DNA of 64,000 nucleotides, taken from the NCBI GenBank assembly GCA_021234155.1, contig JAJEKV010000041.1, positions 12,848,689-12,912,688 of the forward strand, given 5' to 3'. The translations under genes were made by a program, and so were the position numbers. The stretch is from Isoetes taiwanensis (Eukaryota; Streptophyta; Lycopodiopsida; Isoetales; Isoetaceae). The stretch's first letter is position 1. Every line of letters begins with the position of its first letter. The notes under the pieces were generated by a model, which searched no databases, was not told the origin of the DNA, and worked only from the letters and a program-made list of their open reading frames with translations. Below are positions 11,900-22,767 of this stretch, one piece after another.

Positions 11900-12780
11900 C
11901 TTGTTTTTTGCATCCTCGTGAAAATTGTACCAAGCAAGGTTAATCTCCATAGGACATGTAGGTCGATTACTTAAGTCAATCGGCTCTCTACTTTCTTTCC
12001 ATGACTTACCAACTTTTTCGTCTCATACTCAAAACTCTACCGCATACCAAAACATCATTGTTTCCTTGAGATCCTTTTTTCTTTCGCTAAACATTGCCTT
12101 TATTTCTTTCAAGTTCAAAATACACCGCACAATCGGATCCAATCCCAAGTGTAGTCAATTAACTTTTTGTCCATAGTTTCATACACTTGATTCTTCACCT
12201 TGGTCAACCTATCCTTTGAAAGCCAAGGGCTACCATTCAAGTGGTGACCAAAGTTGCCTTGCAAATTATCTTACCATCCACTACCACATTCCTCAACTTT
12301 AGTATTCTTTCCAAGTTCCCTTTCATCTAGCATATCATCAAACACATGTTGCATTTCTAACGTGAACAAATTGTACCATCTTCTTCTAGATCATGCACAA
12401 TATTATCAATGGCCCCTTCATTGATAATGTCAGCTCTCATCTTCAAAATTATCAACCCGGCTTGAAGTAATCCTTGAAAGAAGTCCTGTTCCATGGTTTC
12501 TCCCACCAAGTCATATCCGCCATCACAAAACCTGGCACACAATTCTTTGGCATAAAAAACCTTCTTTCATTGCAACAATTATTTGATCATCCGTTTTGAC
12601 CAAAGTATAGTCCGAGAGATCAGATTTTATATCCTTCCCATCATCTCCAACACGCCTCTCAATTTATGCCATATATTTTCTTGCTTGACATGTGTAGGAG
12701 GAAAAATAAAATTTGATAAAGCTTCAAATTCAGCCACTTTCGGTTTAATGCACTTGCAAACAAATCTTGCTTAGATCTTC
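11900..12780 (-). pseudogene. decayed unidentified protein
   Basis: On the minus strand, scattered in-frame pieces look coding: ELCARFCDGGYDLVGE, AGLIILKMRADIINEGAI, IVHDLEEDGTICSR, MQHVFDDMLDERELGKNT, then VKNQVYETMDKKLIDYTWDW. They are interrupted by many stops and shifts over about 850 bases. I do not recognise the family. The density of acidic helices argues against random sequence. Confidence 0.3.
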
Positions 12781-13266
12781 TTATGGCTTTAAGATCAAGG
12801 TTTGCATGCCCGTTCTTATCTCAGAATTGGGTCACCGTTCTTACTCAGAATTAAGATTGCAGCTTGCATACAATGCTTATCTAAGCCCATGTCTTTAAAG
12901 TTTGAATAGATTTGTAAACACCGCAACTTCTAGAGAAAGAAGGCCCACATACATCTGCAAAACATGACACTTGCATATCTTCTCTCTCCATCCTCTTTCA
13001 AGAAAAAGTGTTTGTCAGTTTTGGATCGGTGCTACCTAGGTGGCCAATTTGCAACCCCGATCCTTCCTTGGGTCCAACCACGCTACCGGATGTACTCTCT
13101 AAAAGCGCTGCAGTCCACCGTTTACATCATTACCCGTAATCGGAAAGAAGCTCTGGACCTGCAGCTATCATCCGGACCATTATCGGATGTCCCTACTTGT
13201 GGATAACTTGTTTTGCAGCCTTCAGAACTTGGAACTTCATCTGCTGCATGGGGCTGCATCACTTAC

Positions 13267-13672
<406 letters not shown>

Positions 13673-13909
13673 TTAAATCTTCCCTGGGTTTCCAATTAAG
13701 AAAGAGGATGTGGCTTTGGATTTAGAACAACATTAATCTAAGAGATGTCAAACGGTCTGTGCTTCTAACTAGAATTCATAAATAAATTCCAGTGTGCTCA
13801 AATGCATGCATTTCCTATTGTTCAGGTTTGGTACAAGTATGAACTACCATAACAGAGAATTGTCAAGGATGGTTAGCATGGGCTATACTAATTATCGAGG
13901 AAAACTTAC

Positions 13910-14231
13910 CTTCTCCTGAACAGGGTCGTTATTCTGTGATTTTTCTTCAATTGCTTCCCTACTAGAAACTTCTACATCCTGCTTGATTGGTTTGTCGCCT
14001 GATATTGTGCTCTCTGTTTTATTTGCAGCTGTTGGAGCTATTTTCTACATAGAAATCATCCACAATCTTATTTAGTAGCACCTTTAGCTTCAAAACTAAA
14101 TGATGCAACATGTACCTGTTCTGCTTCATTGATCGAGGCATTGTCTTTACTGGAAACACCGTTGGATTCTGTTTTTAGTTTCTTGAATAGAGGTGCGATT
14201 GTTGAGATCTCCCTGGAAAGGGCTCGCTTTT
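13910..14231 (-). pseudogene. two spliced exons of an unidentified Lys/Ser-rich protein
   Basis: Exon A (14,231-14,116) has a tttttcag acceptor and a GTACAT donor. It encodes KRALSREISTIAPLFKKLK then TESNGVSSKDNASINEAEQ. Exon B (14,044-13,910) follows a 71-base intron and has a GTAAG donor. It encodes KIAPTAANKTESTISGDKP and a Glu-rich end (EAIEEKSQNNDPVQEK). Both are open and in phase across the junction, so they descend from a real gene. The sequence is low-complexity and hydrophilic, like a nuclear protein linker. It could be the post-PHD part of the UBR7-like gene, but then the order here would be permuted. Confidence 0.45.
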
Positions 14232-14500
14232 CTGAAAAAACAAAGGAAGATAAGATTGTATAGATGAATTCAAAGGATTAAACAGATACAAGGAACAGAT
14301 ACAAGTAATCTTAGTGTTGCAATCTGATTGATGCCCCTACGAATAGGCTGCCGAATCACTAAGCCCTCTCCGTATCATACCATGTTCGGTTCCCCGCCAC
14401 GGAGCACCCCTCTCTATTAGTGTACGAAGAATTCAAAAAAAAAAGTATATTGTATCGTAGGTATACATACTAAGAACCCACAAAATTAACCCCTTCATGT

Positions 14501-15259
14501 TTACGCACGTGGTTTGGGGGGTTCTTCTGAGTGACTCCCCCTTGTTCCCATGTCACCAGATGGTACCACATGCTGCTGTGAGGGTCTCAAGGTTGCATCA
14601 ATGGCCTCACGGTCCCCATCTCGTGCGCCTTCATCGTGAGATGGATGCACATCATGGCTGACAATATCCACATGGTCAGCTACATGTTCATGGCCACCAA
14701 CTGGCTGCTGGCCACCTTGCTCACCAGCTGGACGTGGTGCCTCCCATAACTGCTGCAAGTCAGCCATGTTGAATTGCTCCAATTCCTCTTCCTCCAAGTT
14801 GGCTGCATCTTCTTGGCCTCCACTTTGCATAACCTGCTCTATGGGCACTCTACCAAACCTGCCACTTTCCTGGCCTGGCTTAACCTTGTCTGAGTTGAAT
14901 GGCCAAATCCCAGTTGCTCTAAACCCTGACTTGATGTTGCTAGGTGTCAACCCTGATTCAATGGCCTGTGAAATGAGCTCTGCAATGTCCTCCCTCTTCG
15001 GCTCTGTCCTCCCTTTGCTAACCATGTAAGAAGATCTCAATCTTTTGAAGGTTGCCTTGAATGGTGCAAAACATGCAACATCCAAAGGTTGTAACCTATG
15101 TGATGTGTGGGGTGGAAGTAGGGCAAAATGTATGCCCATTTCCTTAGCTGCCAAAATAACTTCCAATTCCACATGGCTGCCATGGCCATCCAATATTATC
15201 AGGTGTGGCCTTGATGGAGATACTCCACCAGGAACCCTAGCAACAAAATGTGACAACAA
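14501..15259 (-). pseudogene. pogo-like (DDE_1) transposase, C-terminal two thirds
   Basis: A 252-codon frame contains the DDE_1 core: HLIILDGHGSHVELEVI, with D24 as the second catalytic Asp, then FALLPPHTSHRLQPLDVACF, with D60 as the third, a D-x35-D spacing. AFKxTGIWPFN-type text (GFRATGIWPFNSDKVKPG) follows, typical of plant pogo/Tigger-like proteins. The C-terminus is a Gln/Glu/His-rich tail. The first catalytic Asp and the HTH/CENP-B DNA-binding domain are missing: upstream of 15,259 the sequence becomes poly(T) and CGTACGCG repeats. The product family cuts and pastes elements at TA sites. This copy is truncated. Confidence 0.8.
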
Positions 15260-15480
15260 AATTTTTTTTACGAATTTGAAATTTGAAAACCTTCGCGTAC
15301 GCGAAACAGGATTTTTTTTTTTTCCCGTACGCAGTTTATACTGTTTCGTACGCGAATTTTTTTTTCCGGCCGACGACTCAAAAATATGTAAAATATATTT
15401 TTTTCAAAATAATACGTATTTTTTAACTTTATACGTCAGGAATTTGGATTTCGTACGTACAGAACCTATCCCTGGAGGGA
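15260..15480. repeat. poly(T) and TTCGCGTACGCGAA-type palindromes
   Basis: Four short copies of a cGTACGc palindrome (ttcgcgtacgcgaaac, cccgtacgcag, ttcgtacgcgaa, ttcgtacgtacag) alternate with T8-T14 runs. They sit directly upstream of the truncated transposase. The segment could be an insertion, an unusual intron (a ttgctag acceptor lies at 15,235) or an element terminus. Confidence 0.4.
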
Positions 15481-16360
15481 AGCGTATTGGCACTATAACA
15501 GGCTTTTCATTGTGCAAGCACCTAATAAATAAATGTTCAACACTCTGAAAGAATACCTTTTTCTTTTGCCGAACTGCCCTAGTCGCCGCTGCAGTGCTTA
15601 AGCCTACTCGAGTGCTCCTCCACCACATTCACGGTAGTTCTCTGGCATTATTCTGCTTGAAAGCTTGCAACCTATAAGCTAATTAAGAAATCATAATCAA
15701 AATCTAAGGATAGTGGCAATCCAGCTATATAGATTCAGTTTAGCAGAAGGAGATTGCATATTGAACATTGTTGAACTTAAACAGGAAACCAAACCTACTG
15801 GTGAGGTGCAAAGACTGTTGCAACACATCTATAGACCAGATCCGACAGGCGTTCTTGAGCCTCGTGATGAAATGGTAAGCAGTGTTGGCACAAATACAGA
15901 GTCTACCACAGAAACTTGCTTACATTACTCCTCAAAAAAAAGTATGCATTGCTCCTAACCAAGCTACATCCTATTCGATCCAAAGCAGGGGACAAAGATG
16001 CAATCCTTGATGCACTTCGCTGAAGCTGAATGAATTTATAGCCATTGCTTCCTTCAGATTCAAGGACTTCATCGGAACAGAGACGCCGTGTCCTTGAAGA
16101 AACCTTGTCGGCACAATACAATGGTAGACACCAGAATGGACGGCCGGGATTGGTGCCCAGGTGACATGAATATTCCTAGAGCATCATTGTATAATAATTA
16201 TACATATGTTTAAAAAGGAGCATCTTTGACTTGTATTCTTGAAAAATGATTGAGTTCAATCTTTGGTGCCTTCCAATGGCTAGCTTACAAATGTGAATTA
16301 CAGTGTGGAGCATGAAAAGTTTTGTCCATAGAAAGATTTTCATTAAAAATGTTTTACTAC
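15481..16360. other. no assignable gene
   Basis: A plus-strand frame at 15,713-15,958 and a minus-strand frame at 15,628-15,404 (KKVFFQSVEHLFIRCLHN, KPVIVPIRFPPGIG) are open, but neither matches a known family. The rest is the AT-rich 3' flank of the RLP pseudogene. Confidence 0.35.
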
Positions 16361-16369
16361 ACATGTTGT

Positions 16370-16982
16370 TCAAGACGTGTGCCACTTATTCACCACACGG
16401 TTCACGATACGGTCAAATGCTACCTGAGGTAGCAGGAAGACAGCAGCTGCGAATCCAATTGCTGCACCCACTGCAAAAGGCACACCAATAAGCACCTCTT
16501 CGTCATCCTCCTCTTCATGCTGTGGACTATTCGGAGGAGCTGCTGAAATTGTGCATGATTTGTTGAGCTGAAACCCACAGAGGTCTGCATTTCCAAAGAA
16601 AGACGATGCTTCGAATGTGCTGAACTGACCGGAACTTGGGATGCGGCCAGAGAGCCGGTTGCTGGATACGTTGAAAAATGTGAGGTATGACAGTCTGGTA
16701 AGCTCAATGGGAATTTCACCCTGAGATTGGACAAGTTTCCTATAGTGCTGGGTAGTTTACCAGTGAGGGAGTTTTGGTTTAAAAAGAGTCTCCGCAACCT
16801 TGTGCAGTTGGAAATAGTCTCTGGGATTTCTCTAGATAGAGAATTGGCGCTCAGCATGAGCTCCTGCATGAAGTGGAAGCATGCATGTAACTTAGATATT
16901 TTCTCTGGAATTGGGAATTGGCTCAATTCAACTGCAACATTTAGATACTTACCTCAAGTTGTGCGTAGTTACCAAGCGAGCT
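16370..16982 (-). pseudogene. leucine-rich-repeat receptor-like protein (RLP), C-terminal part
   Basis: Minus-strand LRR units read SSLGNYAQLE, then FPIPEKISKLHA, LMLSANSLSREIPETIS and LFLNQNSLTGKLPSTIGN. After a frameshift come the usual RLP C-terminal features: FFNVSSNRLSGRIPSSGQFS, FFGNADLCGFQLNKSC, an acidic Glu/Asp juxtamembrane stretch, a membrane segment (VPFAVGAAIGFAAAVFLL) and a short basic tail ending KWHTS-stop at 16,370. There is no kinase, so it is an RLP, a plasma-membrane receptor of defence or development. The sequence joins the N-terminal half at 26,197 exactly at the MULE target duplication. Several single-base indels break the frame. Confidence 0.85.
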
Positions 16983-16992
16983 TGGAATGGGG
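16983..16992. repeat. left target-site duplication of the MULE
   Basis: TGGAATGGGG lies directly before the left inverted repeat and recurs at 26,187-26,196 after the right one. Ten bases fits the 8-12 bp usual for Mutator-like elements. Within the RLP frame it encodes the PIP of an LRR. Confidence 0.9.
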
Positions 16993-17212
16993 GGAAGTCC
17001 GTATATCTCAAGCGGGGTCGGGTTAATGTGGCCAGAAATCCCGATATCGCCCACTCCATCACCATGCACGCCATTGATCTGCTTGATGGCCATGGTTTCT
17101 CGCAGCCATGCCCCATTCATGGGGCAGAGGGGGATGCCATGCGAGAGCAGCCATGGATATCCCATGCTACTTCCCAACCATCCGCATTAACTGCAACCTG
17201 CCAACCGTACCT
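16993..17212 (+). repeat. left terminal inverted repeat of the MULE
   Basis: About 220 bases match the reverse complement of 25,959-26,186, with roughly 15-20 differences by eye, mostly in the inner 40 bases. The outer part already contains GGGTTAATGTGGCCAGAAAT, the motif repeated inside the element. Confidence 0.9.
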
Positions 17213-17527
17213 GCAAAAATCCATTCGGCCTGCCAACCCTGCCCAATATTTCACTCGAATCATATCTGTCCTGCACTCCTGCCGCTCACTTTCTGTCCCT
17301 TCAACCTTGCGTACCTAATTTCTGCTGCATACCAAGCGAATTAGCCGATTTTATTTGCCACGTAATGTGACATGGGTGACCATGGTTAATGTGGCCATAT
17401 CTCGCAGGGGTTAATGTGGCCATAGATTTTCAAGCGAATTATGCCATTGTGCAACGTCTACTACAACGGTTACTACAACGGTCATGGGCTATAGGGTATA
17501 TATGGGTTGTCGTGGGTTAGGGTTTAA

Positions 17528-17889
17528 GGCAATTCATTGGGTTTCAATTCAGTTGAGATCAAGGAAACGAAGAAAGATGGTGAGGACCGAACAAATGACT
17601 TCTTTGAGTGCAGTCTCTACAATGTTCACACTATTGAAGATGTTGTAGTACACTTGAATGAGCTTCGGAGGACGTTGGAACAATTCTTGCCGAGGATAAC
17701 AAAGATCCACACAGCTTACAAGTGAGCATCGGCTTGTTTTCCTTCATATGAATTGTTTATTTGTTGTTGTGATACGATTGTAGGTACGCTTTTATTTATA
17801 CTGAGAGAGTGGAGAAAGGTGAGATCAAATTGAGCCGCCCCAAGCATTACATAGATGACATTGATAGGCCGGCTGCATCGGAGCAATGA
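17528..17889 (+). CDS. small two-exon gene inside the MULE
   Basis: Exon 1 (to 17,721) encodes DGEDRTNDFFECSLYNVHT, then EDVVVHLNELRRTLEQFLPR and ITKIHTAY. Intron 17,722-17,783 (GTGAGC...TTGTAG) restores frame to YAFIYTERVEKGEIKLSRP and a stop at 17,887. The split codon joins cleanly, which supports splicing. No ATG opens this frame; the nearest ATG (17,577) is in another register, so the 5' end is uncertain or shifted. After the stop, another frame (17,906-18,180) has a Cys/Gly/Ser pattern (KSSTTCYGGIYISCP) faintly like a GRF zinc finger. Function is unknown: an accessory or a captured gene. Confidence 0.4.
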
Positions 17890-18334
17890 TAGCTGAATTG
17901 AAAATGTGCATTATCCGTGCCAAGGCATTGAAGAAATTGCTGGCTTTGACTTCCCGGGAGGGCAACACCACAAGCCTTGTTTTGTTAAACCGTATGAGAC
18001 ACGCCAAGTTGGAGAAGAAGCGCCTCATCAAAGATGTGCCAAGCGGGGTGGGATGCAAGTCTTTGCGAAGTCCTCGACCACATGTTATGGTGGAATCTAT
18101 ATATCGTGCCCGGCGTTACTGGGCCGAGAGTCGCCCGTGCAGGCCATGCCATGCATCCACCGGGTTGTTTTGATTGAATTACCATTAGCCTTGTATTACC
18201 TTTCAAATATATTATATTGTATTACTAATGAATTCTATTACTCTAGTAATTGTATTTTGACTAAAATGGCCACATTAACCAAAATGGGTTAATGTGGCCA
18301 TGGGTTAATGTGGCCATAGGTTAGTGTGGCAAGT

Positions 18335-19515
18335 GCCAACCATTGAATACCACACTTTATATCATGGTAACACTTTAGATCATGGACACTTTAAAGGAAA
18401 AGCCACTAACACTTTGGGTTAATGTGGCCATGGGCTAAAGTGGTCACGTTAACCAAAATGGTTTAATGTGGCCATGGCTTAAAATGGCCACATTAACCAT
18501 TATGGTTTAATGTGGCCATGGTTAATGTAGCCATGGCCTAAAGTGGCCACATTAACCATTATGGTTTAATGTGGCCATGGGTTAATGTGGCCAAGGTTTA
18601 ATGTGGCCATGGGTTAATGTGGCCATGGGTTATTGTGGCCATGGGTTAATGTGGCCATGGTTAATGTAGCCATGGGTTAATGTGGCCATGTGCCAACCAT
18701 TGAATACCACACTTTATATCATGGTAACACTTTAGATCATGGACATTTTAAAAGAAAAGCTAACATGGGTTAATGTGGCCATGGGCTAAAGTGGCCACAT
18801 TAACCAAAATGGGTTTAATGTGGCCATGGCTTAAAGTGGCCACATTAACCAAAATGGTTTAATATGGCCATGGCTTAATGTGGCCATGGTTTTATGTGGC
18901 CACACTAACCATTGTGGTTTAATGTGGCCATGGTTAATGTAGCCATGGCCTAAAGTGGCCACATTAACTATTATGGTTAAATGTGGCCATGTGTTAATGT
19001 GGCCATGGGTTAATGTGGCCATGGATTATTGGGTTAATGTGGCCATTGGTTAATGTGGCCATGGTTAATGTAGCCATGGGTTAATGTGGCCATGTGCCAA
19101 CCATTGAATACCACACTTTATATCATGGTAACACTTTAGATCATGGACACTTTAAAAGAAAAGCCACTAACACTTTGAAAGAAAAGCTAACAATGGTTAA
19201 TGTGGCCATGGATTTATGTGGCCACATTAAACCATTTGTTTAATGTGGCCATGGGTTAATGTGGCCATGAGTTAATGTGGCCACATTAACCAAAATGGGT
19301 TAATGTGGCTATGGGTTAATGTTGTCATGGTTTAATATGGCCATGGTTTAATGTGGCCATGGTTTAATGTTGCCATGGTTTAATGTGGCCACATTAACCA
19401 TTATAGTTTTATGTAACCAAAGGTTAATGTGGCCATGATGGGTTAATGTGGCCATGTGCCAACCATTAACTACCACACTTTGTATCATGGTAGCACTTTA
19501 AATCTTTGACAATGC
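18335..19515 (+). repeat. four copies of a ~55-bp spacer in a 360-400 bp higher-order repeat
   Basis: The block GCCAACCATTGAATACCACA...TTTATATCATGGTAACACTTTA...GATCATGGACA occurs at 18,335, 18,692, 19,096 and 19,458, so the period is 357, 404 and 362 bases. The TTAATGTGGCCA motifs fill the spaces between. A related piece (atcatggtaacactttaaa, doubled) lies at 22,650-22,720, just past the transposase 3' end. Confidence 0.85.
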
Positions 19516-19705
19516 ATCCATGAAAATCATGGGTTAATGTGGCCTATAAGCCATGATTAATCAGACAATTCTTTTTTGGGGGTGGCGAAACCAAGGCAAT
19601 CTATGCCTATGTCCAAACCATTAGGCTCGTACCATTTGGCAAAAAATTGGGGAAAAAAAAGAACTCTGATTTTTTATTTCTGGCGACTGAAACCGAAACA
19701 GAGCT

Positions 19706-20610
19706 ATGGCGAGTTCGATCAGTGCATCCAGTGCTGAAGAAATGTCTGTGAGCGAGGCTAGTGGGTCGGATGTGTCGGATTCGGCCTAGAGTTCAGATGG
19801 AGATGAAGCTTTTTTGCCTAATATGGAAGAGCTACCAGCAGCAGTGAGGGATTTAAAGGAATCGGGTGGAGCAGCAAAAATCCAAGGTGAGGTCGATTCC
19901 AAGCATCCGACTTCTTTGAGAAAGCTCAAGAAGGCTTCGCGTAGTGCTGCTGGGAAACTGGAGGCCCAACAACCCATGCAGCAGGCAGATTCCGAGGTGG
20001 ATGATCGGGCCTGGCAAAGGGGTTTTTTTTATGGTAAGAAGAGAAGCAAATTGTGTTGCCTCTCTGAGGATTGTGGATGGAACGGGAGGAAGAGGGCCAG
20101 ACTGGAGGAGCATTTGAAGAGAAGGCATGGGCTGGTTGTGGAGGTGGAGCGGGCAGCTTGGAGCAGGAGATTGCAGGAGCAAGTTAAGCACAAGAGGAGG
20201 CCAGGCCGGGACCTGAGCCAATATGTTCAAAAGTATAGGCTGGATCCGGTTCACAGGTGGAAGGTTAACAGGAGCCAGTTCTTGAAAAGGGCACAGATAG
20301 ATTCAAGAGCAATTGCATATGCTCTACTTGTGGACATGCCCGATGGCACAGAGAAGGATTTGGAGGTGAAGAGATATGTCGAGGATTATGTGCAAAGGAG
20401 GGCTTTGGATTGGGACAGATCCAAGAACAAAAATAGCTCAAAGACAAGAAGAATATCAAAGAGGCCTATGATTTTGATTGCACAGAAGAACAATGGCACG
20501 AGAGTGAGTTGGATGCCAATATCAGATTTGCATGGATGAGCTGCAGTCTGAACTTTTAGAGAAGACATGGTATTTTGACAAGACAAAGACATGATGGGTC
20601 GGAATCTAGT
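19706..20610 (+). pseudogene. C2H2 zinc-finger accessory gene of the MULE
   Basis: An ATG at 19,706 opens a Ser/Glu-rich leader (MASSISASSAEEMSVSEASG), stopped by one TAG at 19,788. The same frame then runs open to 20,539; an in-frame ATG at 19,814 gives 241 codons. In that numbering a single C2H2 finger is C82-x4-C87-x12-H100-x4-H105 (CLSEDCGWN...LEEHLKRRH), followed by a strongly basic Arg/Lys region, then a nucleic-acid-binding-looking helix (HRWKVNRSQFLKRAQIDSRA). After small frameshifts an acidic tail is legible (AYDFDCTEEQWHESELDAN; ELLEKTWYFDKT). It is a plausible DNA-binding accessory protein beside the motif array. One stop and about two shifts make this copy doubtful. Confidence 0.55.
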
Positions 20611-21282
20611 GAAGATGGAGCAGCAGGAGAGTGCAGTCCCACCCCCTGAACCCCCTGTGGACCAAGCTTTCAAATCTGGTACCGGGTTAAGCATTAATGA
20701 TCCAATTAAGACCTCCCGGTTGAAGCGTACCGAGAGTTCTAGTGTGGCTGATCCGCCTCCCCATCGCCAAATGCCCGGTCATCTTATACCCTGATAGCCT
20801 AGGAAGCCAAAGAGCCGTGGTTAGAACCATCCTCACCTTAGAAGTTGATTTTGTGCTCACCCCCAATTTCTTACGTAAAGTTGAAGGCTTGCACACCATG
20901 TTCCTATCTCGCCAAGAAAAGGAAGGTAAAATCTAGCAGTCAACTTCCCCATCTTTGTCATATTGTTGTGTCTGCCACTTTTTGAGGAGCCCCCTGGGTC
21001 TTGGGGATCAGCTCCGATGGGTGAGTTTGTGATAAGCAAGGCGATGCAGCGGCGATTCGAGCACCCTGCACTTACGACAATCCGGAGAAAGTGGGTGCTT
21101 CTTGGGTGAACGAGGAGTCGGTCGGGTCATGTTTTTATGTAAGTTTACTATTCCTTTGGCTGCATTGTTTTGTATTGTGTTTACAAGGCTGATTGTCTCC
21201 AAAACCCGTGATTCTTTCTCACTTCATACCCATGGAGTCTCATAAGTACCACCAATTCTTCCATCCCGCCTGCTCGCCTATA
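20611..21282. other. MULE interior, no assignable gene
   Basis: Only short frames are present. The plus frame 20,591-20,794 is Pro/Ser-rich and may be the tail of the zinc-finger transcript. No domain is visible, and the motif array does not extend here. Confidence 0.35.
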
Positions 21283-21292
21283 GTTGAGGCAT

Positions 21293-22448
21293 CGATGCTT
21301 GACGGCTCCCCGAACTAACTTGAGGGCGCAACCCGGGTTAAGCCGGCGAACCCCAAAAATTCGCCAGTACGACCCGGATTTAGCCAAAGCGAATCCCGCA
21401 AATGACGCGGGCGGCGTCGCGGGGCTGAATGCCTCGTGGTGTTACTCTTTTGGGTTCTGCCAACCGAACCCCAAACGGGGGTTAGTAACAGATGGCGATA
21501 AGGCCGAGCGGCAGATCGCAGAGACGCAGAGCATTGATTGCTGCCTGCCAGGTTCGGGCCGAGCCCGAATTGCCCTTACGCTTGCAACACAAAGGCCACC
21601 GCCCGGAAAACCGCCGAGGAATGAGAATCAAAACAACTTCGTGTTTGGGCTTACGTGGCAAGAAACGCCTTCACCTCCACCAAATATCAGACCGAGATAC
21701 CCGGGCCTCCTAAGTAAAAAATTCCTCCATCGCCACAAAATCGGTGGCGATGTTAGGCCTCCACATTGTATTGCTTCCCAGCCATGTGAGCAACAATGAG
21801 TTGGAGGAAATACCAAATAAGTAGAGCTGGAAGAGATTTGCAAAAGATACTCTGTTGCATCAACGCCTCAAGCGTGAGAGAGCAAGTAAGGGAAAAAAAT
21901 GGAAACGCGATGCAATCCGGGCCGGATTGCACCGACTTGCAATCGATCCGGCCGGATGATTGCTAACGAACAAGGGAAATCAGCAAAATGAAAAGTTTGT
22001 GCGATTTGAGCAGATGAATGGTTGCCAACAGAACCGAAAACCCGACAAAGCAAAAACTGCAAAAGCAAAGCAAAAATTTGTAATCGCTCGCAAAGGCTTG
22101 CAATGCTCGACCGAAGGTCGCCAATGCAAGAAAAACCCCAAATCCTACCATTTTCAAATTCGAGAAGCTCAATAGCCCATCGAGGGCTCGGTTTGTTTGG
22201 TGGGTCTCGGGCAGAACCACCGTACTCCAAGCCCCCGCCCGCACTTTTTGCCAAGCCCGCAACTAACCCGGGTTCGGGTTCAGCCAGGCGAACCCGGGGA
22301 AGGCCACGCCGACCCAGCGCCCATGAGGCTCCCCGCCAGTCGCCCAGCGAACCAAGTGGGTTCGCCAAAGCGAATTTTTTTCGGGGGTTCGCCTGGGGCG
22401 AACCCACTTGGTTCGCGAACTTGGTTTCGGGAGCCAATAAAGTGGGCG
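21293..22448. mobile_element. nested 1.16-kb non-autonomous insertion, probably a small MULE
   Basis: GTTGAGGCAT occurs at 21,283-21,292 and 22,449-22,458, flanking a GC-rich segment unlike its AT-rich surroundings. The ends are weak inverted repeats (GGCTCCCCGAACTAACTT on the left, GGCTCCCGAAACCAAGTT in the right reverse complement). Inside are GGTTCGCC/GGCGAACC palindromes, e.g. gaaccaagtgggttcgcc near 22,355 and its inverse near 22,400. Long frames on both strands here are effects of GC content. Confidence 0.6.
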
Positions 22449-22767
22449 GTTGAGGCATGTTGATACCTTATGGAAGAAACTGCTTCCTCCCAAACCGAGC
22501 TCATACCTGCTGTTCTACTGGCTGCTAGTATGTGCCAAGTAAGTCAATGAATTTAAATGTTCTGTTTTAAATCTGAACTTGAACTTATTTCTTGCATTAT
22601 TGCTGAAGTTGCCATTGGAGTTTGTTTGGCCATGGTTGATGTGGTTAATGTAAATCATGGTAACACTTTAAATCATGGTAACACTTTAAAAGAAAAGCTA
22701 ACACTTTGAACAAAATGAGTTTATGTGGCCAAGGATTAATGTTGACATGGAACATATGCCACACCCT

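Larger units (their letters stand above)
17375..19550 (+). repeat. left subterminal array of the TTAATGTGGCCA motif
   Basis: By eye about fifty exact or near copies of (G)GTTTAATGTGGCCATGG lie here, in both orientations; a few abut head to head (ttaatgtggccacattaa near 19,280). Variants change single bases (TGTAGCC, TATGGCC, TGTTGCC). The densest part is 18,250-19,450. The same string lies in the terminal inverted repeat and in the transposase intron. The array looks like a protein-binding platform, as subterminal repeats do in En/Spm and VANDAL elements; function is inferred. Confidence 0.9.

Noticed and set aside
16420-16926. RLP as a receptor kinase
   Set aside because: After the membrane segment only a short basic tail and a stop follow; no kinase motifs exist downstream.
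17375-19550. CRISPR-like array of short repeats
   Set aside because: Repeat spacing is irregular, orientation is mixed, spacers are not unique, and the surroundings are a eukaryotic transposon.
21868-22458. 196-codon minus frame and overlapping plus frames
   Set aside because: GC-rich palindromic insertion with simultaneous open frames on both strands; no domain.
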